NCBI GenBank assembly: GCA_947568835.1
Contig: OX387607.1
Span: forward strand, 2,232,001 to 2,296,000
Length of the DNA stretch: 64,000 bases
Source of the DNA: Protonemura montana
Lineage: Eukaryota > Arthropoda > Insecta > Plecoptera > Nemouridae
Direction of reading: 5' to 3'
In this document: positions 58,601-64,000 of the stretch, in pieces
How the letters are laid out: each line of letters opens with the position of its first letter
Numbering within the stretch: position 1 is the stretch's first letter
Notes under the pieces: generated by a model
Seen by the model: the letters and a program-made list of their open reading frames with translations, nothing else
What the model was told of the DNA's origin: nothing
Databases searched by the model: none
Program-made: the position numbers and the translations under genes

Positions 58601-59948
58601 CCCGAACAGAACTGGTCATGTGTATGATGGTCACCCATCCAATACCTGACACAGCGCAGTGTTGCTTAACTTTCATCCCTCCAACCTCTCTCCCGAACAG
58701 AACTAACTTAATGTGGTAATGTTACTGTTTATTACTACCTGTTACTATGTGATCAATTATGGGCGCAATTTCCTGTCAACATTTTGTTAACATTTTTTGT
58801 GGTAACCAATAAATAAATAATAAATATAGGAAGCTTTCAATACCGAGATGTATAGTGAGATATTGACTCTTGAAATGTAACTTTGCAGACCTCAACAGTA
58901 TTTACCTTGTCTCTGACGGCCTCCAACCGTCTGTTGATCTGAGCGAACCTCTGCGTGATGATGCTGCTGACCATCATGAGGAAGATGTCGATGTAGCTCC
59001 ACGAGAAGGTGGCGAGGAAGTCGAAGAGGGTGGCGATCACGGCGAGTGTCCGGGTGTAGAAGATTGCTTGGAAGATGTACGGATAGTAGTGGATGAAGAA
59101 CGCCTCCCCCCATGCGTCCGGTTCGCAGCGTAGTGCCATTCGGAACGTGGCCAGCTTGGCGAGGAGATGCTCGACTGTTCGCATGAATCAAGGGTTTTCA
59201 AAGAAAGGATGTCTTAGGGTTTTCCCAAAATAGTATGAGATTTTTGTGGGCTGAGGCAGTGAACTTTCCTGGTTTATTTTATGCTACTCGTCACCTTTGC
59301 AAATTAGTTCCAGCTTTTTCACGAATTTATGACCGCCGGCCACGGTTTTAATCAGTGAAAAGTTCAGTGAAAAAAGGTCCATTTTTTATATTGAAAATAA
59401 ACACAAAATACCCTTAGGTGTACTCTTAGGACCTCATTAAATAATTTTAGTTCTTGCTAGAGGTTCGATTCATTTAGTAATTGTCGGGGTTTTATTTCCA
59501 TTTTTACCTAAAATACTAGTCTAATAAGATGATACCATTAGAATATTAAAATAAAAAATATCAGAAAACTTGATAATATGGTCAAAAAAGGGTGAAATCA
59601 CTTAAACGGTCCAATTTAATAATTACTATAATAAATAAATAATAAAAAATGACATATAATGACAAATAGGATGCAAATTCTGGATTGTCTCCTCGTTTCA
59701 TCTTTTCAAGAACTGAAAGCAGAAAATATTGGTCACCATGGCGATGAAAGTGAACTTACCTAGAGCTAAGATCAGGAAAGCCGTGGCCAGCAATTTGATC
59801 TTGAGCGCCCCGAACGGCGGGTACCCGTAACTCTTGGCCATGGCGACCTCGACCAGGTGGATTCTTAGGGCGAGAGCCGGCCACTTGGCTGCCAGCTGGA
59901 GGAATAACGCCAGACGCAAGGCGAAGGTACCGTAGAATACGGGGATAG
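55646..59948 (-). CDS. Gustatory receptor (sugar-receptor-like), 5' end outside window
   Basis: Seven-TM ligand-gated ion-channel-type chemoreceptor of arthropod taste neurons. Six minus-strand exons: 59948-59760, 59174-58906, 58248-58118, 57331-57169, 55937-55848 and 55753-55646, about 316 residues, with matching phases. Motifs in order: LALVEHLLAKL, LATFSWSYIDIFLMMVSSII with TQRFAQINRRLE, RETYNCLSCLVKLVD, NLYFICLQLLNS, HEESKKP, ALSGLNFFFVTRKLLLT and the family signature TYEIVLLQ in the short last exon, then an unusual tail to the stop. The HEESKKP, FFxVTR and TYExVLLQ set is closest to insect sugar receptors (Gr5a/Gr64 type), but the ligand is not provable. The first visible exon starts at the edge of the 63-bp array; upstream exons lie beyond 64000. 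Confidence 0.9.
56561..56899 (+). CDS. Unrecognised open frame in a receptor intron, opposite strand
   Basis: I do not recognise it. The frame is open from after TAG (56558-56560) for 112 codons to TAG at 56897-56899. It lies antisense in the receptor intron between 55937 and 57169. The composition is protein-like (Lys, Asp and Glu rich), with SIRALCLKLLDLLIKKETWQ then DVWTRFKDKK, and WWVKQGLQ at the end. A possible acceptor (CTCTGTTAG) precedes it and AATAAA follows at about 56908, so it could be a terminal exon or an old retrocopy. No partner exon was found. Confidence 0.3.
   Translation: MQLKSFGAGLVVKFTNYDVNPLEDVPKEVRYQLNDSIRALCLKLLDLLIKKETWQDVWTRFKDKKQLPERSSVRFSRSQSNREDVGKDQKEKKNKLPVPQCLSKWWVKQGLQ
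58290..58705 (-). mobile_element. 5S-derived SINE (receptor intron)
   Basis: Same orientation as the receptor. It has the body (CGGCTTAACGTCTCTTCCGA, AACAGGATTCCTCCACAAAT) and about 2.5 tandem 91-base head units with GGTCACCCATCCAATACCTG and AGTGTTGCTTAACTTTCATC. The distal tail is missing. Confidence 0.85.
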
Positions 59949-62900
59949 CTGCAGCGGAAAGTTAACAAGGAAGCGGTGATTGAGCGAATGTACCGTAGAA
60001 TACGTAGATAGCTGCAGCGGAAAGTTAACAAGGAAGCGGTGATTGAGCGAATGTACCGTAGAATACGGGGATAGCTGCAGCGGAAAGTTAACAAGGAAGC
60101 GGTGATTGAGCGAATGTACCGTAGAATACGGGGATAGCTGCAGCGGAAAGTTAACAAGGAAGCGGTGATTGAGCGAATGTACCGTAGAATACGGGGATAG
60201 CTGCAGCGGAAAGTTAACAAGGAAGCGGTGATTGAGCGAATGTACCGTAGAATACGGGGATAGCTGCAGCGGAAAGTTAACAAGGAAGCGGTGATTGAGC
60301 GAATGTACCGTAGAATACGGGGATAGCTGCAGCGGAAAGTTAACAAGGAAGCGGTGATTGAGCGAATGTAACGTAGAATACGGGGATAGCTGCAGCGGAA
60401 AGTTAACAAGGAAGCGGTGATTGAGCGAATGTACCGTAGAATACGGGGATAGCTGCAGCGGAAAGTTAACAAGGAAGCGGTGATTGAGCGAATGTACCGT
60501 AGAATACGGGGATAGCTGCAGCGGAACGTTAACAAGGAAGCGGTGATTGAGCGAATGTACCGTAGAATACGGGGATAGCTGCAGCGGAAAGTTAACAAGG
60601 AAGCGGTGATTGAGCGAATGTACCGTAGAATACGGGGATAGCTGCAGCGGAAAGTTAACAAGGAAGCGGTGATTGAGCGAATGTACCGTAGAATACGGAG
60701 ATAGCTGCAGCGGAAAGTTAACAAGGAAGCGGTGATTGAGCGAATGTACCGTAGAATACGGGGATAGCTGCAGCGGAAAGTTAACAAGGAAGCGGTGATT
60801 GAGCGAATGTACCGTAGAATACGGGGATAGCTGCAGCGGAAAGTTAACAAGGAAGCGGTGATTGAGCGAATGTAACGTAGAATACGGGGATAGCTGCAGC
60901 GGAAAGTTAACAAGGAAGCGGTGATTGAGCGAATGTACCGTAGAATACGGGGATAGCTGCAGCGGAAAGTTAACAAGGAAGCGGTGATTGAGCGAATGTA
61001 CCGTAGAATACGGAGATAGCTGCAGCGGAAAGTTAACAAGGAAGCGGTGATTGAGCGAATGTACCGTAGAATACGGGGATAGCTGCAGCGGAAAGTTAAC
61101 AAGGAAGCGGTGATTGAGCGAATGTACCGTAGAATACGGGGATAGCTGCAGCGGAAAGTTAACAAGGAAGCGGTGATTGAGCGAATGTACCGTAGAATAC
61201 GGGGATAGCTGCAGCGGAAAGTTAACAAGGAAGCGGTGATTGAGCGAATGTACCGTAGAATACGGGGATAGCTGCAGCGGAAAGTTAACAAGGAAGCGGT
61301 GATTGAGCGAATGTACCGTAGAATACGGGGATAGCTGCAGCGGAAAGTTAACAAGGAAGCGGTGATTGAGCGAATGTACCGTAGAATACGGGGATAGCTG
61401 CAGCGGAAAGTTAACAAGGAAGCGGTGATTGAGCGAATGTACCGTAGAATACGGGGATAGCTGCAGCGGAAAGTTAACAAGGAAGCGGTGATTGAGCGAA
61501 TGTACCGTAGAATACGGGGATAGCTGCAGCGGAAAGTTAACAAGGAAGCGGTGATTGAGCGAATGTACCGTAGAATACGGAGATAGCTGCAGCGGAAAGT
61601 TAACAAGGAAGCGGTGATTGAGCAAATGTACCGTAGAATACGGGGATAGCTGCAGCGGAAAGTTAACAAGGAAGCGGTGATTGAGCGAATGTACCGTAGA
61701 ATACGGGGATAGCTGCAGCGGAAAGTTAACAAGGAAGCGGTGATTGAGCGAATGTAACGTAGAATACGGGGATAGCTGCAGCGGAAAGTTAACAAGGAAG
61801 CGGTGATTGAGCGAATGTACCGTAGAATACGGGGATAGCTGCAGCGGAAAGTTAACAAGGAAGCGGTGATTGAGCGAATGTACCGTAGAATACGGAGATA
61901 GCTGCAGCGGAAAGTTAACAAGGAAGCGGTGATTGAGCGAATGTACCGTAGAATAAGGGGATAGCTGCAGCGGAAAGTTAACAAGGAAGCGGTGATTGAG
62001 CGAATGTACCGTAGAATACGGGGATAGCTGCAGCGGAAAGTTAACAAGGAAGCGGTGATTGAGCGAATGTATCGTAGAATACGGGGATAGCTGCAGCGGA
62101 AAGTTAACAAGGAAGCGGTGATTGAGCGAATGTACCGTAGAATACGGGGATAGCTGCAGCGGAAAGTTAACAAGGAAGCGGTGATTGAGCGAATGTACCG
62201 TAGAATACGGGGATAGCTGCAGCGGAAAGTTAACAAGGAAGCGGTGATTGAGCGAATGTACCGTAGAATACGGGGATAGCTGCAGCGGAAAGTTAACAAG
62301 GAAGCGGTGATTGAGCGAATGTACCGTAGAATACGGGGATAGCTGCAGCGGAAAGTTAACAAGGAAGCGGTGATTGAGCGAATGTACCGTAGAATACGGG
62401 GATAGCTGCAGCGGAAAGTTAACAAGGAAGCGGTGATTGAGCGAATGTAACGTAGAATACGGGGATAGCTGCAGCGGAAAGTTAACAAGGAAGCGGTGAT
62501 TGAGCGAATGTACCGTAGAATACGGGGATAGCTGCAGCGGAAAGTTAACAAGGAAGCGGTGATTGAGCGAATGTACCGTAGAATACGGGGATAGCTGCAG
62601 CGGAACGTTAACAAGGAAGCGGTGATTGAGCGAATGTACCGTAGAATACGGGGATAGCTGCAGCGGAAAGTTAACAAGGAAGCGGTGATTGAGCGAATGT
62701 ACCGTAGAATACGGGGATAGCTGCAGCGGAAAGTTAACAAGGAAGCGGTGATTGAGCGAATGTACCGTAGAATACGGAGATAGCTGCAGCGGAAAGTTAA
62801 CAAGGAAGCGGTGATTGAGCGAATGTACCGTAGAATACGGGGATAGCTGCAGCGGAAAGTTAACAAGGAAGCGGTGATTGAGCGAATGTACCGTAGAATA

Positions 62901-63014
62901 CGGGGATAGCTGCAGCGGAAAGTTAACAAGGAAGCGGTGATTGAGCGAATGTAACGTAGAATACGGGGATAGCTGCAGCGGAAAGTTAACAAGGAAGCGG
63001 TGATTGAGCGAATG
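59927..63014. repeat. 63-bp tandem array, about 49 copies, containing the receptor splice acceptor
   Basis: The unit on the minus strand is about 42 intron bases ending in TTAACTTTCCGCTGCAG plus CTATCCCCGTATTCTACGGTA, the first 21 bases of the receptor exon that starts at 59948. Units are nearly identical, with marked variants (AACG for ACCG, GGAG for GGGG, GGAACG for GGAAAG). The unit is 21 codons, so two minus frames stay open for over 1000 codons (repeats such as LTFRCSYPRILRYIRSITAS); neither is the receptor frame and neither is a gene. Confidence 0.97.
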
Positions 63015-64000
63015 CAATCTGTTTGTTGAGTTGAGGAGGAGCTACGCTTCTTATTGGTGAAAGTGGAAGAAAAATGACGTGAGGATCGGAATTCTAAAAC
63101 ATTTAGCTTTGGAATTGAAACTGATTCGAAGGTATTTCTAGCGAATTAAGAGTTTAATATCTGAATTGTATTAAAATTAGATGCAAAATGATAAAATTCA
63201 CAGAGCTCAAACACTTCTGACACTTCGTTAGATGCAGAAAACCTTTTCGATGGGAACATATTTACAATTAGAGCTTCTAGAATTGAAAAAGTGTTAATTT
63301 ATAAAAAAAATTGCAAATTTTGTTTGATTGAAAGAATATATATGAAAAACGTTCATCAATATCTAAGTTTGCAATAATTTGTATTGTCAAGTACTCACAA
63401 TAAGGGGACTTTTTTGGGTTTGTAAAATTGTTAGTTTCGCTCTCCAAGCTTGTAAAAAAAGGAGAAAAAACTACGTCTTTGTAATTTTTTAATTACTATT
63501 TAAAACAACCGAATGAGAAGATTTTTTTCTACCAACAATGGTTGCGTTTGTTTCAATTTTAAAACACGGCACACAACTTCGGTCCCGTTGCTAAAAACAA
63601 GGGTAGCAGTGAAACAAAATAATTTCGCCTCCGCCATTTTCATAGCACGCGCAACATTTTGTGAATAACAGCATTACGCATGAGCAGAGATGAGCGCACA
63701 ATCGTAGCGAGACTCCAGAGAAAAGAATCATCGAGGCACAGCATTCAACTTTCATAAAACTTCGTCCGACTCTTGTTATTTAAAAACATTTCTTTTATGA
63801 AAACCATCGTTAAATTTTTATGCTTCGAGCATAGGAATGGTTGAGACCTGCTAAGTAATAATATCTTTGTATGCACGACGAAGTACCTCGTTTTTCCCCC
63901 AAATTGGACATAATCCTATCAGTGAATCATTTAAAAAAAACCCAATATGGCCGCAAAACTGGCTAATGGAGTCCAAGATATTTTTGCTGACTCTTCGTAT
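63015..64000. other. AT-rich flank, probably receptor intron
   Basis: No coding block with receptor motifs is visible on the minus strand, so the upstream receptor exons must lie beyond the window, provided the gene is intact. Confidence 0.5.

Noticed and set aside
58057-59133. Plus-strand acidic frames (58057-58314, 58870-59133)
   Set aside because: Antisense shadows of the receptor exons at 58118-58248 and 58906-59174, which carry family motifs and splice sites.
59756-63017. Two minus-strand open frames of 1050 and 1078 codons
   Set aside because: They are the 63-base repeat (21 codons) read in frames other than the receptor's, with perfect 21-residue periodicity and no unique sequence until the receptor exon.

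Overview
This is a eukaryotic, arthropod-type window. The genes have introns with GT-AG borders. They include a Tweedle (DUF243) cuticle protein and a seven-transmembrane gustatory receptor closest to the insect sugar-receptor clade, which points to a hexapod or another pancrustacean. I cannot name the species. No tRNA, rRNA or CRISPR locus is present.

Layout. (1) 1-3861, minus: 5' part of a Tweedle gene with a five-codon first exon and a 2.9 kb intron. (2) About 3.9-23.9 kb: gene-poor, with repeat remnants, a partial genomic duplicate of the GT92 gene 3' end (9155-9556), a 12-bp minisatellite, a tandem array of an 818-820 bp palindromic unit (12871-15426), and several tRNA-derived and 5S-derived SINE pieces. 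(3) 23927-24894, minus: three-exon gene for a SKA2-like kinetochore protein. (4) 26091-33158, plus: six-exon GT92 (DUF23) glycosyltransferase, a type II membrane protein, start-to-start with the SKA2-like gene about 1.2 kb apart. (5) 34129-36606, 37805-41190 and 44321-48609, plus: three tandem paralogues of a small four-TM protein (LAPTM4/DUF4728-like) with identical intron phases. (6) 49.3-55.4 kb: four tandem arrays (9-10, 43, 5 and 41 bp units) with no recognised gene. (7) 55646-59948, minus: last six coding exons of the gustatory receptor. Its 5' end lies beyond the window, behind a 3.1 kb array of 63-bp units.

The strongest unusual signals are these. The 63-bp array is about 49 copies of the receptor's own 3' splice site plus the first 21 exon bases. 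A SINE family has a head that is reverse-strand 5S rRNA, and in one copy the 5S promoter region is itself tandemly amplified. 5S-like sequence sits upstream of exon 4 in all three four-TM paralogues. The palindromic 818-bp array could be transcribed into long hairpin RNA. A filled/empty-site pair (33.4 kb versus 9.4 kb) documents one transposon insertion.

The genes do not form one pathway. Cuticle protein, kinetochore protein, Golgi-type glycosyltransferase, membrane-protein cluster and chemoreceptor are ordinary unrelated neighbours. Exon joins were made by hand from splice motifs, reading frame and family resemblance; no alignment or transcript data were available.
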